Positions 53,597 through 64,000 of a stretch of DNA of 64,000 nucleotides are shown here, one piece after another (position 1 is the stretch's first letter; each line of letters opens with the position of its first letter). The notes beneath the pieces are model-generated. The model was given only the letters and a program-made list of their open reading frames with translations. It ran no database searches and was not told the DNA's origin. The stretch spans positions 186,001 to 250,000 of the forward strand of contig NZ_CP009533.1 in NCBI RefSeq assembly GCF_000761155.1, read 5' to 3'. Made by a program: the position numbers and the translations under genes. Source of the DNA: Pseudomonas rhizosphaerae. Lineage in GTDB: Bacteria; Pseudomonadota; Gammaproteobacteria; Pseudomonadales; Pseudomonadaceae.

Positions 53597-54595
53597 ATGC
53601 TCGCTCTTGGCAAACTGCTCGAATTGACCTTGGCCGGCCACGAGCCGGCGCAGAAGATCCAGCTGACGACCGGCGGCGTTTGCCTGCGCTGGTTGGGGGA
53701 AGGCGCCCTTGAGGTGCGTCCCTCGGCAGCGACGGACAGTGGCCTCGACCTGCTACTGTCGGCGGGTGTGCACGGCAATGAAACCGCGCCCATCGAACTG
53801 CTCGACAGCCTGCTGCAGGCCATCGCCCGGGGCCAGCTGGTCCCCCGCGCACGCATCCTGTTCCTGTTCGGTAATCCCGAGGCGATGCGCCGCGGCGCTC
53901 GCTACATCGAGCGCGACGTCAATCGGCTATTCAACGGCCGACACACGGCGGTCAGCGGCAATGAAGCGCTGCGTGCCTGCGAACTGGAGCGCCTGGCCAC
54001 GACTTTCTTCAGCCTGCCGCAACGCACGCGCCTGCATTACGATCTGCACACTGCCATCCGTGGCTCACGGATCGAGCAATTTGCCCTGTATCCTTGGAAG
54101 CAGGGCCGCGAGTATTCCCGGCAAGAGCTGGTGCGCCTGCAGGCGGCAGGCATGCGCGCCGTGTTGTTGCAGAACAAGCCTTCGATCACGTTCAGCGCGT
54201 TCACCTACGAGCAGCTCGACGCCGAAGCCTTCACCCTGGAGCTGGGCAAGGCCAGGCCGTTCGGGCAGAACGCCGAGGTCGACCTGAGTCGTCTGGAGAC
54301 CAGCCTGCGGCAGTTGATCGAAGGGGTCGAGACGGACCTCGAGCAGCCACTGGATCAGTTGGCGCTGTTTTCGGTCTCGCGCGAAGTCATCAAGCACACC
54401 GATGCCTTCCGCCTGCACCTGGATGACGACATCGAGAACTTCACCGAATTGGACCAAGGCTACCTGTTGGCCGAGGACGATCGCCAGCAGCGCTGGGTCG
54501 TGGAAGAGCAGGGCGCGCGGATCATCTTTCCCAACCCCAAGGTTGCCAATGGCCTGCGCGCCGGCATTCTCATCGTGCCGACGCCGCAGGCCTGA
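53597..54595 (+). CDS. aruE: Succinylglutamate desuccinylase
   Basis: This 332-residue zinc carboxypeptidase-fold enzyme releases glutamate and succinate in the last AST step. Zinc ligands are H59 and E62 (VHGNE) and H151 (DLHTAIRG). It starts 27 bp after the preceding small gene. It converges on ribH with only 3 bp between stops. Confidence 0.95.
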   Translation: MLALGKLLELTLAGHEPAQKIQLTTGGVCLRWLGEGALEVRPSAATDSGLDLLLSAGVHGNETAPIELLDSLLQAIARGQLVPRARILFLFGNPEAMRRGARYIERDVNRLFNGRHTAVSGNEALRACELERLATTFFSLPQRTRLHYDLHTAIRGSRIEQFALYPWKQGREYSRQELVRLQAAGMRAVLLQNKPSITFSAFTYEQLDAEAFTLELGKARPFGQNAEVDLSRLETSLRQLIEGVETDLEQPLDQLALFSVSREVIKHTDAFRLHLDDDIENFTELDQGYLLAEDDRQQRWVVEEQGARIIFPNPKVANGLRAGILIVPTPQA

Positions 54596-54598
54596 GGC

Positions 54599-55102
54599 TC
54601 AGGCGCTTTTCTGTTGCTGCTGCAGGCGACGCAGCGCGCGTACTTTCTGCACGGTGTCGGCCACGGTGCGCGCGGCTTCCGCGCCCTTGTGCAGGAAGTG
54701 GTTGAAGAAGTAGGTGCGATGCTGCTCGCCATCGTGGAAGTGATGCGGGGTCAGTACCACCGAGAATACCGGCACTTCGGTTTCCAGCTGCACTTGCATC
54801 AGCGCGCTGACCACTGACTGGGCGACGAACTCGTGACGGTAGATACCGCCGTCGACCACCAGGGCCGCGCCGACCACGGCGGCATAGCGGCCGCTCTTGG
54901 CCAGCAGCTTGGCGTGCAGCGGGATTTCGAAGGCGCCGCCGACTTCATAGAAGTCGATGTCGGCTTCCTGATAGCCCAGTGCGCGCATTTCTTCGACGAA
55001 GCCCTTGCGGCTCTGGTCGACAATATCCTTGTGCCAGCAAGCCTGGACGAAAGCGATCCGATCGTGGGTGTGGCTCTTGCTATCAATTGCAGTGGGTTGC
55101 AT
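54599..55102 (-). CDS. ribH: Type II 6,7-dimethyl-8-ribityllumazine synthase (RibH2)
   Basis: This 167-residue lumazine synthase performs the penultimate step of riboflavin synthesis. The sequence (VGAALVVDGGIYRHEFVA, VFSVVLTPHHFHD, MQVQLETEVP) is far closer to Brucella-type RibH2 decamers than to the RibH1 encoded with nusB. The start ATG 55102 follows CAGGAATGAACCG. It has its own FMN riboswitch upstream and no other rib genes beside it, so it is expected to be made only when FMN is low. Confidence 0.92.
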   Translation of the reverse strand: MQPTAIDSKSHTHDRIAFVQACWHKDIVDQSRKGFVEEMRALGYQEADIDFYEVGGAFEIPLHAKLLAKSGRYAAVVGAALVVDGGIYRHEFVAQSVVSALMQVQLETEVPVFSVVLTPHHFHDGEQHRTYFFNHFLHKGAEAARTVADTVQKVRALRRLQQQQKSA

Positions 55103-55216
55103 CGGTTCATTCCTGTTCGAGAAAAAAACAGGGCATGTGGATCGAAGGGGATCTGTGGGTACATGCGCATGGCACGGCCCTGCGTTGGCCTTTTGAAGGT
55201 GTCGCAATCCCGTTCT

Positions 55217-55358
55217 CTCTTCATCCGGACTATGACCGTCGGCCCCGGGATCACACCGGGTCTGCTGACCTTGCAGGCCGTTGCCGACTTGCAAGCGCTC
55301 GCGGGCTCGACGCATTGCGCGCCATCACCGCCGGTGGGGAGTTGCACCCCGCCCTGAG
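55217..55358 (-). promoter_or_regulatory. FMN riboswitch (RFN element)
   Basis: Read on the minus strand the region shows the RFN consensus blocks in order: TCAGGGCGGGGTGCAACTCC, CCACCGGCGGTGATG, GAGCCCGCGAGC, GGTCAGCAGACCCGGTGTGA, CCGGGGCCGACGGTCATAGT and CCGGATGAAG. It lies 114 bp upstream of the ribH start, in the right orientation to control it by attenuation or by hiding the ribosome binding site. Confidence 0.95.
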
Positions 55359-55504
55359 AACGTTCGCCACCCCATGGGGCAGCGCGAGTTTTGTAACATA
55401 CTTGCGGACGCGCTGAACAGCGGCCCGGACAATTGTTTCACCAAGGCTTGATTCATGGCCGCGCAACCCGCAGTAATAGAGGCTGACACGAACCCGAGGC
55501 CATC
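55359..55504. other. Divergent region between riboswitch and ltaE
   Basis: This should contain the minus-strand promoter of the riboswitch transcript and the plus-strand promoter of ltaE. No confident elements were placed. An ATG at 55455 opens only a short out-of-frame ORF. Confidence 0.45.
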
Positions 55505-56509
<1,005 letters not shown>

Positions 56510-56654
56510 ACGCTTTGCTGTCCAATTGAGTGGACCAATCGTATAAACACACTGTACCCAGGCCGCAGGGCCTATATAATGCGGCCCTTTGCCGTCGCAT
56601 CGCCTGCCGGGCGTGCGCACTGGCCTCTGGCCGCAGCCTGTCGTGGAAGAACCT

Positions 56655-59279
<2,625 letters not shown>

Positions 59280-59366
59280 TTCAACCCTCGCCAGGGCCCG
59301 TGCTGTCCACGACGGGTCCGGTGTTGTACTTAATGGGCGCCCGTCACGGGCTGAGGCGGCTTTGAA

Positions 59367-60599
59367 ATGGCTTTGATCGTACAGAAATTTGGCGGCACCT
59401 CGGTGGGCACTGTCGAGCGTATCGAACAGGTTGCCGACAAGGTGAAGAAATTCCACGATGCCGGCGATGACCTGGTGGTCGTGCTGTCGGCCATGAGTGG
59501 CGAGACCAATCGCCTGATTTCACTGGCCAAGCAGATCAGCGACCAACCGGTCCCTCGCGAGCTGGACGTCATCGTCTCCACGGGCGAGCAGGTCACCATC
59601 GCACTACTGGCCATGGCCCTGATCAAGCGCGGCGTGGATGCGGTGTCGTACACCGGCAATCAGGTGCGCATTCTTACCGACAGCGCGCACAACAAGGCGC
59701 GCATCCTGCAAATCGACGACCAGAAGATTCGCGCCGACCTCAAGGCCGGCCGAGTGGTCGTGGTGGCAGGTTTCCAGGGGGTCGACGAAAGCGGCAATAT
59801 CACCACCCTGGGCCGCGGCGGTTCGGACACCACCGGCGTCGCCCTCGCGGCTGCGCTGAAGGCCGACGAGTGCCAGATCTACACCGACGTCGACGGCGTC
59901 TACACCACCGACCCCCGTGTGGTGGCCCAGGCCCAGCGCCTGGACAAGATCACCTTCGAGGAAATGCTGGAAATGGCCAGCCTCGGTTCCAAGGTGCTGC
60001 AAATTCGCGCGGTGGAATTCGCCGGCAAATACAACGTCCCGCTGCGCGTCCTGCACAGCTTTCAGGAGGGGCCGGGCACCCTCATTACCATTGACGAAGA
60101 GGAATCCATGGAACAGCCGATCATTTCCGGCATCGCCTTCAACCGCGATGAAGCCAAGCTGACCATCCGTGGCGTGCCAGACACCCCCGGCGTGGCCTTC
60201 AAGATCCTCGGCCCGATCAGCGCGGCGAATATCGAAGTCGACATGATCGTGCAGAACGTTTCTCACGATAACACCACCGATTTCACCTTCACCGTACACC
60301 GCAACGACTATCAGGCGGCCCTGGCCGTGCTGGAGCAGACGGCGAGCGAGATCGGTGCGCGGCAGGTGGTGGGCGATACCAAGATCGCCAAGGTGTCGAT
60401 CGTCGGTGTCGGCATGCGCTCGCACGCGGGCGTGGCCAGCCGCATGTTCGAGGCCCTGGCCAAGGAAAGCATCAACATCCAGATGATCTCCACGTCCGAA
60501 ATCAAGGTTTCGGTGGTCATCGAAGAGAAGTATCTGGAGTTGGCCGTGCGCGCGCTGCACACGGCCTTCGAGCTCGATGCCGCCCGACAGGGTGATTGA
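59367..60599 (+). CDS. lysC: Aspartate kinase (alpha; internal beta start)
   Basis: This 410-residue aspartokinase is the first step to Lys, Thr, Met and diaminopimelate. KFGGTSVGTVERIEQ opens the kinase domain. STGEQVTIALLAMAL and GRGGSDTTGVALAAAL are kinase motifs. Two ACT domains (about 265-410) give feedback control by Lys/Thr. An internal ATG at 60108 preceded by GAGGAATCC could express the ACT half separately (beta subunit). Confidence 0.95.
   Translation: MALIVQKFGGTSVGTVERIEQVADKVKKFHDAGDDLVVVLSAMSGETNRLISLAKQISDQPVPRELDVIVSTGEQVTIALLAMALIKRGVDAVSYTGNQVRILTDSAHNKARILQIDDQKIRADLKAGRVVVVAGFQGVDESGNITTLGRGGSDTTGVALAAALKADECQIYTDVDGVYTTDPRVVAQAQRLDKITFEEMLEMASLGSKVLQIRAVEFAGKYNVPLRVLHSFQEGPGTLITIDEEESMEQPIISGIAFNRDEAKLTIRGVPDTPGVAFKILGPISAANIEVDMIVQNVSHDNTTDFTFTVHRNDYQAALAVLEQTASEIGARQVVGDTKIAKVSIVGVGMRSHAGVASRMFEALAKESINIQMISTSEIKVSVVIEEKYLELAVRALHTAFELDAARQGD
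60108..60599 (+). CDS. Possible internally initiated aspartokinase beta subunit
   Basis: In-frame ATG at lysC codon 248, preceded by AAGAGGAATCC at good spacing, would give a 163-residue product (MEQPIISGIAFNRDEAK) made of the two ACT domains. The product aligns with the known start of the beta subunit in alpha2beta2 aspartokinases of Corynebacterium and Bacillus. No direct evidence that it is translated. Confidence 0.6.
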   Translation: MEQPIISGIAFNRDEAKLTIRGVPDTPGVAFKILGPISAANIEVDMIVQNVSHDNTTDFTFTVHRNDYQAALAVLEQTASEIGARQVVGDTKIAKVSIVGVGMRSHAGVASRMFEALAKESINIQMISTSEIKVSVVIEEKYLELAVRALHTAFELDAARQGD

Positions 60600-60613
60600 C
60601 AGGTAGTGAGAGA

Positions 60614-60641
60614 AGGGCGCGGCTATCACCGCGCCCTTTTT
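60614..60641 (+). terminator. lysC terminator
   Basis: Stem AGGGCGCGG / CCGCGCCCT with loop CTATCA is followed by TTTTTG, 15 bp after the lysC stop. Confidence 0.9.
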
Positions 60642-60733
60642 GTTTTCGGGCTATGTCCGTGGCTTCCCACCACGGGTGCGTGCCCTTTTTGCAGACTGTG
60701 TTGTCCCTGAAATGAAAGCGTAAGGAGAAAGGT

Positions 60734-60922
60734 ATGCTGATTCTGACTCGCCGGTGCGCGGAAAGCCTGATCATTGGCGACGGTGAAATCACCATTACGG
60801 TACTCGGTGTGAAAGGTGGCCAGGTACGAATCGGGGTGAATGCACCCAAGGAAGTAGCCGTCCACCGTGAGGAAATCTACCTGCGGATCAAGAACGAGAA
60901 GGACGACGAACCAAGCCATTAA
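60734..60922 (+). CDS. csrA: Carbon storage / secondary metabolism RNA-binding regulator CsrA (RsmA)
   Basis: This 62-residue post-transcriptional regulator binds GGA motifs in mRNA leaders and is titrated by RsmX/Y/Z-type RNAs. [16 protein letters not shown] and the [12 protein letters not shown] segment (with the RNA-binding Arg44-equivalent) are conserved. TAAGGAGAAAGGT ribosome binding site. It lies between lysC and tRNA-Ser as in other pseudomonads. Confidence 0.97.
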   Translation: MLILTRRCAESLIIGDGEITITVLGVKGGQVRIGVNAPKEVAVHREEIYLRIKNEKDDEPSH

Positions 60923-60941
60923 TTTTTATCGTTTTTTATGT

Positions 60942-60970
60942 TTGCAAACGGGGAAGAAGCTGGTTAATAT
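60942..60970 (+). promoter_or_regulatory. Promoter of tRNA-Ser
   Basis: -35 TTGCAA (60942-60947), 17-bp spacer, -10 TAATAT (60965-60970), 14 bp before tRNA-Ser. Confidence 0.65.
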
Positions 60971-60984
60971 ACGCCCCGTGTTGC

Positions 60985-61075
60985 GGAGAGCTGGCCGAGT
61001 GGCCGAAGGCGCTCCCCTGCTAAGGGAGTACACCTCAAAAGGGTGTCGGGGGTTCGAATCCCCCGTTCTCCGCCA
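60985..61075 (+). tRNA. tRNA-Ser (anticodon GCT)
   Basis: This 91-nt class II tRNA has a long variable arm, anticodon loop CTGCTAA, T-loop GGTTCGAATCC and encoded CCA. Confidence 0.96.
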
Positions 61076-61139
61076 TTATTTGCGTAGTACGTTGAACCTG
61101 GCTTTTTCTGTAAGTTGTTGAAATTACTGAAAAAAGTGC

Positions 61140-61167
61140 TTTACAAAAGAATTCGACGGCCTATAAT
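61140..61167 (+). promoter_or_regulatory. Promoter of tRNA-Arg pair
   Basis: -35 TTTACA (61140-61145), 16-bp spacer, -10 TATAAT (61162-61167), 14 bp before the first tRNA-Arg. Confidence 0.75.
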
Positions 61168-61181
61168 GCGCGGCAACAAAT

Positions 61182-61258
61182 GCACTCGTAGCTCAGCTGG
61201 ATAGAGTACTCGGCTACGAACCGAGCGGTCACAGGTTCGAATCCTGTCGAGTGCACCA
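61182..61258 (+). tRNA. tRNA-Arg (anticodon ACG), copy 1
   Basis: This 77-nt cloverleaf has anticodon ACG at 61216-61218 (loop CTACGAA; A34 is expected to be inosine), T-loop GGTTCGAATCC and encoded CCA. Confidence 0.97.
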
Positions 61259-61334
61259 ATCAAGAAGCTGTTTTCAGCAATGTCTGCGGCTTCTGCTTCA
61301 ACCAGTGGTAACCTGGTCCAACAAACTGCCAACT

Positions 61335-61411
61335 GCACTCGTAGCTCAGCTGGATAGAGTACTCGGCTACGAACCGAGCGGTCACAGGTTCGAATCCTGT
61401 CGAGTGCACCA
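61335..61411 (+). tRNA. tRNA-Arg (anticodon ACG), copy 2
   Basis: This 77-nt copy is identical in sequence to the one at 61182. The spacer differs, and the terminator follows 10 bp later. Confidence 0.97.
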
Positions 61412-61421
61412 TACAAGTGAA

Positions 61422-61448
61422 AAGCCCGCATTTATTGCGGGCTTTTTG
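61422..61448. terminator. Bidirectional terminator, tRNA-Arg / DUF4124-like gene
   Basis: Stem AAGCCCGC / GCGGGCTT is flanked by AAA on the left and TTTT on the right. The stop codon of the convergent small gene falls in the loop (TAA at 61432-61434 on the minus strand). Confidence 0.9.
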
Positions 61449-61821
61449 CTTTCTGCGTTTTGGGTTTCTTGATGGGCAGCGTCTGCTCCCCAGCCAGATA
61501 CCTGGGCGTTCTCCTTTTCTTCGAACGACTGGCTTTTTTCGGTGCCTTCAGTAGCGGCCTGGATGGCGCTGCCGACGGAGTGCGCGTCCCGTCCTTGACG
61601 ATGGTCACCGGCAAGGGGCGAGGCGCAGCCTTGCGCGCCATGGGCTTTCTGCCGGATGAGGGGTTCAGCGCTCGCTGATAGACCCACGGCTGGGTTTCGG
61701 GGCAGTTCGAGTGAGTGAACGTGATATGGCCTTGGGGGCCTTGGCAACGCTGCACCACGGCGGCATTGGCCGAGTGTGCCGCCAAAGCCAGCAGCAGGAG
61801 CGTGGAGAAGGGTCTGTGCAC
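61432..61821 (-). CDS. Small exported DUF4124-like basic protein
   Basis: This 129-residue product from GTG 61821 (AAGGACGAACACG ribosome binding site) has a signal peptide (VHRPFSTLLLLALAAHSANA, cleavage before AVVQRC). A DUF4124-like segment with two cysteines (VQRCQGPQGHITFTHSNC) follows, then a Lys/Arg/Pro-rich tail. Function is unknown; a longer in-frame start (61947) would place the signal peptide internally and is rejected. Its stop lies in the terminator loop, so translation ends as the hairpin forms. Confidence 0.75.
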   Translation of the reverse strand: MHRPFSTLLLLALAAHSANAAVVQRCQGPQGHITFTHSNCPETQPWVYQRALNPSSGRKPMARKAAPRPLPVTIVKDGTRTPSAAPSRPLLKAPKKASRSKKRRTPRYLAGEQTLPIKKPKTQKAKSPQ

Positions 61822-62142
61822 CGTGTTCGTCCTTGGTTGCGGTTGTGTCGCCTTGCAGACTAGCCACCACGGTTGCCGGACGCATTGTGCTTTGTTTACC
61901 GAATGCGTCGTTCCACCTCCGGTGCTGCGCAATTGCCTGCGCTGCACGCAAGCATTTGTTTCACCCTGATTTTTTCACTATGAATCCGTACAAGTTGTGT
62001 ATGATTGCGCCCGTCAGCCCCGCCGGGGCTTTGGAAAACCTCCATGGACTTACCCAGTAGTTACTCATTGAAGCTGTATACCAATCAAGAATCGACTGAT
62101 TGATTCTCCCGGCGTGCCCACTGCTGGGAGTGGAGTTCGCCT
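61822..62142 (+). promoter_or_regulatory. mgtE leader region
   Basis: This 321-bp region has no established gene. A 26-codon ORF (61980-62060, MNPYKLCMIAP...) without a clear ribosome binding site and a short hairpin AGCCCC-GCC-GGGGCT (62016-62030) lie upstream of mgtE. A further CTCCC / GGGAG pair adjoins the mgtE ribosome binding site. These could be leader regulatory elements, but the evidence is weak. Confidence 0.35.
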
Positions 62143-63591
62143 ATGTCTGAAGTAGAAGCAAAAAAAACGCAGGAAAGCCTGCAGGATCGCCTGGCCCAGG
62201 TCATCGACCTGTTGCAGCGCCAGCGCATCGTCGAAAGCCTGGCTCATCGCCAGGAAGGTCAGCACAACGAGCTGGTCGAAAACCTGGTTCACCGGCAGAA
62301 CCTGGTCGAGCTGCAACGCAAGCTCGACGATCTTCACTCCGCCGACGTCGCCTATATCCTCGAAGCCTTGCCCCTGGAAGAACGTCTGACGGTCTGGCAG
62401 TTGGTCAAGGCCGAGCGCGATGGCGATATCCTGCTTGAAGTCTCCGATTCGGTGCGTGAAACGCTGCTCGCCGACATGGACGACCACGAAATTCTCGCCG
62501 CAGCCAAGGAAATGGACGCCGACGAGCTCGCCGACCTGGCTTCCGAACTGCCGCGCGACGTGGTTCACGAGCTCATGGAAACCCTGGATGCACAGCAGCG
62601 CGAGCGCGTGCGTTCGGCCCTGAGCTACGAGGACGAGCAGGTCGGGGCCTTGATGGACTTCGAGATGGTCACCATCCGCGAAGACGTCAGCCTGGAAGTG
62701 GTGCTGCGCTACCTGCGCCGACTCAAGGAACTACCTGGCCACACCGACAAGCTGTTCGTGGTCGATTCGGACGGCATTCTCAAGGGTGTACTGCCGATCA
62801 AGCGGCTGCTGGTCAACGATCCGGATAAACAGGTGGCCGATGTCATGGCCAGCGATACGGTGAGTTTCCACCCTGACGAAGATGGCTACGAAGCTGCACA
62901 GGCGTTCGAGCGTTACGACTTGATCTCGGCCCCCGTGGTCGACAAGCATGGCAAGCTGATTGGCCGTTTGACCATCGACGTGATGGTCGACCTGATTCGT
63001 GAGGAAAGCGAAAGCGAAGCGTTGCGCACGGCCGGTCTGCGCGAAGAAGAAGACATCTTTGCCTCCGTCTGGCGTTCGCTGCGCAACCGCTGGTCGTGGC
63101 TGGCAATCAACCTGATCACTGCCTTCATGGCCTCGCGGGTGATCGGTCTGTTCGAAGGCTCGATCGAAAAACTGGTGGCCTTGGCGGCCTTGATGCCGAT
63201 CGTGGCCGGTATCGGCGGCAACTCCGGCAACCAGACCATCACCATGATCGTACGCGCCATGGCGCTGGACCAGGTCAGCCACGGCAACGGCAATACCAAG
63301 CGGCTGATGCGTAAGGAATTGGGCGTTGCGCTGGTCAACGGCGTGGTCTGGGGTGGTGTGATCGGGGTCGTGGCGTATCTGTTGTACGGCAGCTGGTCGC
63401 TGGGCGTGGTGATGACGGCGGCGATGACCTTGAACCTGCTGCTCGCTGCGTTCATGGGCGTGTCGATCCCCATGGCCCTGGCCCGGTTCGGGCGCGACCC
63501 GGCGATGGGCGCCAGCGTGATGATCACCGCTGTCACCGACAGTGGCGGCTTCTTCATCTTCCTGGGCCTGGCCACGCTGTTCTTGATGTAG
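62143..63591 (+). CDS. mgtE: Magnesium transporter MgtE
   Basis: This 482-residue Mg2+ channel has the N-terminal superhelical domain (about 1-165; DLASELPRDVVHELMETL), two CBS domains (about 165-285; FVVDSDGILKGVLPIKRLL, VVDKHGKLIGRLTIDVMVD) that sense cytosolic Mg2+, and five TM helices with the pore signature PIVAGIGGNSGNQT (about 352-365). GGAGTTCGCCT precedes the ATG. Confidence 0.95.
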   Translation: MSEVEAKKTQESLQDRLAQVIDLLQRQRIVESLAHRQEGQHNELVENLVHRQNLVELQRKLDDLHSADVAYILEALPLEERLTVWQLVKAERDGDILLEVSDSVRETLLADMDDHEILAAAKEMDADELADLASELPRDVVHELMETLDAQQRERVRSALSYEDEQVGALMDFEMVTIREDVSLEVVLRYLRRLKELPGHTDKLFVVDSDGILKGVLPIKRLLVNDPDKQVADVMASDTVSFHPDEDGYEAAQAFERYDLISAPVVDKHGKLIGRLTIDVMVDLIREESESEALRTAGLREEEDIFASVWRSLRNRWSWLAINLITAFMASRVIGLFEGSIEKLVALAALMPIVAGIGGNSGNQTITMIVRAMALDQVSHGNGNTKRLMRKELGVALVNGVVWGGVIGVVAYLLYGSWSLGVVMTAAMTLNLLLAAFMGVSIPMALARFGRDPAMGASVMITAVTDSGGFFIFLGLATLFLM

Positions 63592-63597
63592 TCCAAC

Positions 63598-63655
63598 ACC
63601 CCGTCGCCGGACCGCCGGACCGCCGGACCGCCGGATAGACATCCGGCGACGGGGT
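63598..63655. repeat. 14-bp inverted repeat enclosing an 8-bp tandem repeat
   Basis: Arms ACCCCGTCGCCGGA (63598-63611) and TCCGGCGACGGGGT (63642-63655) are perfect complements. The left arm runs into four copies of GCCGGACC (63606-63637, last copy GCCGGATA). It lies between the convergent mgtE and partial gene. No T-run follows. It may act as a terminator-like barrier. Confidence 0.8.
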
Positions 63656-63681
63656 AGGACTCTTGTTTTCATCCCTTCGAT

Positions 63682-64000
63682 TTACGCCTGCACCCCCTCG
63701 AAGTGTTTCTTGGCCAACGGCTTGCCGATAGGCCCGCGCCAGATGCGTTGCGCCTCGGGGCCGTGCTCCTTTTGCCAGCGCAAGCCGAGCATGCGTTGCT
63801 CCGGGCGCTTGATGTGCGCCTTGTCGAATTGCTCGAAGGCGGCCCGTTCCCGGCCATAGTGGAAGTGGGCATACCACAGCGAAACGGGCGGCTGGACGCT
63901 GATATCGCGAATCACGTACTCCTGAAGAAAATCGGCTTCGGCGCGTGCGGTACCGATGGGGATGCGATCTCCCACCTTGACGATGTCCACTTGGCGCTGC
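63682..64000 (-). CDS. C-terminal part of an unidentified protein (runs off window)
   Basis: The minus-strand frame is open from the right edge to a stop at 63682, giving at least 106 residues. The only internal start is the GTG at 63990 with no ribosome binding site, so I read it as the 3' end of a longer gene. Visible segments are KVGDRIPIGTARAEADFLQE, VRDISVQPPVSLWYAHFHY-like and RPEQRMLGLRWQKEHG. I do not recognise a function with confidence; similar Trp/His-rich C-termini occur, as far as I recall, in large Pseudomonas toxin-like proteins, which is only a guess. Confidence 0.55.
   Translation of the reverse strand, partial: QRQVDIVKVGDRIPIGTARAEADFLQEYVIRDISVQPPVSLWYAHFHYGRERAAFEQFDKAHIKRPEQRMLGLRWQKEHGPEAQRIWRGPIGKPLAKKHFEGVQA

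Overview
The window is a gene-dense, GC-rich chromosomal segment from a Pseudomonas, most likely of the P. putida group (P. putida / mosselii / entomophila type). The evidence is the conserved block usg-fimV-truA-trpF-accD-folC-SPOR-cvpA-purF-metZ, the aot-argR-aruCFGDB-aruE arginine locus, an AraC-type ArgR, FimV, and many REP/REPIN palindromes with the P. putida-like core (t)tcgcgg-N-ccgctcc. The species assignment is inference. No phage, insertion sequence, CRISPR array or replication origin is visible.

Layout. 1-3.4 kb: start of rapA (minus), apbC, a cold-shock protein, dcd and a small proline-rich ORF. 3.3-6.5 kb: a pdeM / Lhr-like helicase pair of the 'ligase-associated' DNA repair cassette, without the ligase and exonuclease next to it. 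6.5-10.8 kb: a LolD-like ATPase, a large FtsX-type permease and an AttH/CrtC lipocalin-like lipoprotein forming one ABC export operon. 10.8-12.8 kb: mnmC. 13.0-17.3 kb: a 1431-residue LRR protein with a NEL-type E3 ubiquitin ligase domain (CxD motif). 17.3-30.7 kb: pap and the housekeeping block usg to metZ. 30.9-31.3 kb: tRNA-Val and two tRNA-Asp. 31.4-36.1 kb: a DUF1289 protein, rluB, an aroP-like permease, arfB and an MFS transporter. 36.4-39.3 kb: a TccC/RHS-type toxin whose C-terminus, beyond a polyproline linker, carries an ADP-ribosyltransferase-like R-STS-ExE pattern. 39.9-41.9 kb: acsA. 42.2-54.6 kb: arginine/ornithine uptake (aotJQMP), its regulator argR, and the arginine succinyltransferase (AST) catabolic genes. 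54.6-56.5 kb: a riboswitch-controlled type II lumazine synthase and ltaE. 56.7-61.4 kb: alaS, lysC, csrA and three tRNAs. 61.4-64 kb: a small DUF4124-like secreted protein, mgtE, and the 3' end of an unidentified gene.

The genes connect in three main ways. The aot/aru genes form one functional unit: AotJQMP imports arginine/ornithine, ArgR responds, and AruC/F/G/D/B/E degrades arginine to glutamate and succinate. Matches to the ArgR box (TGTCGC-N8-AA) lie upstream of both aotJ and aruC. The alaS-lysC-csrA-tRNA order is a common Pseudomonas core block. The accessory content of most interest is the two putative eukaryote-directed toxins: the NEL ligase and the RHS-ART protein. Neither has an adjacent immunity gene, and each sits alone between housekeeping genes.
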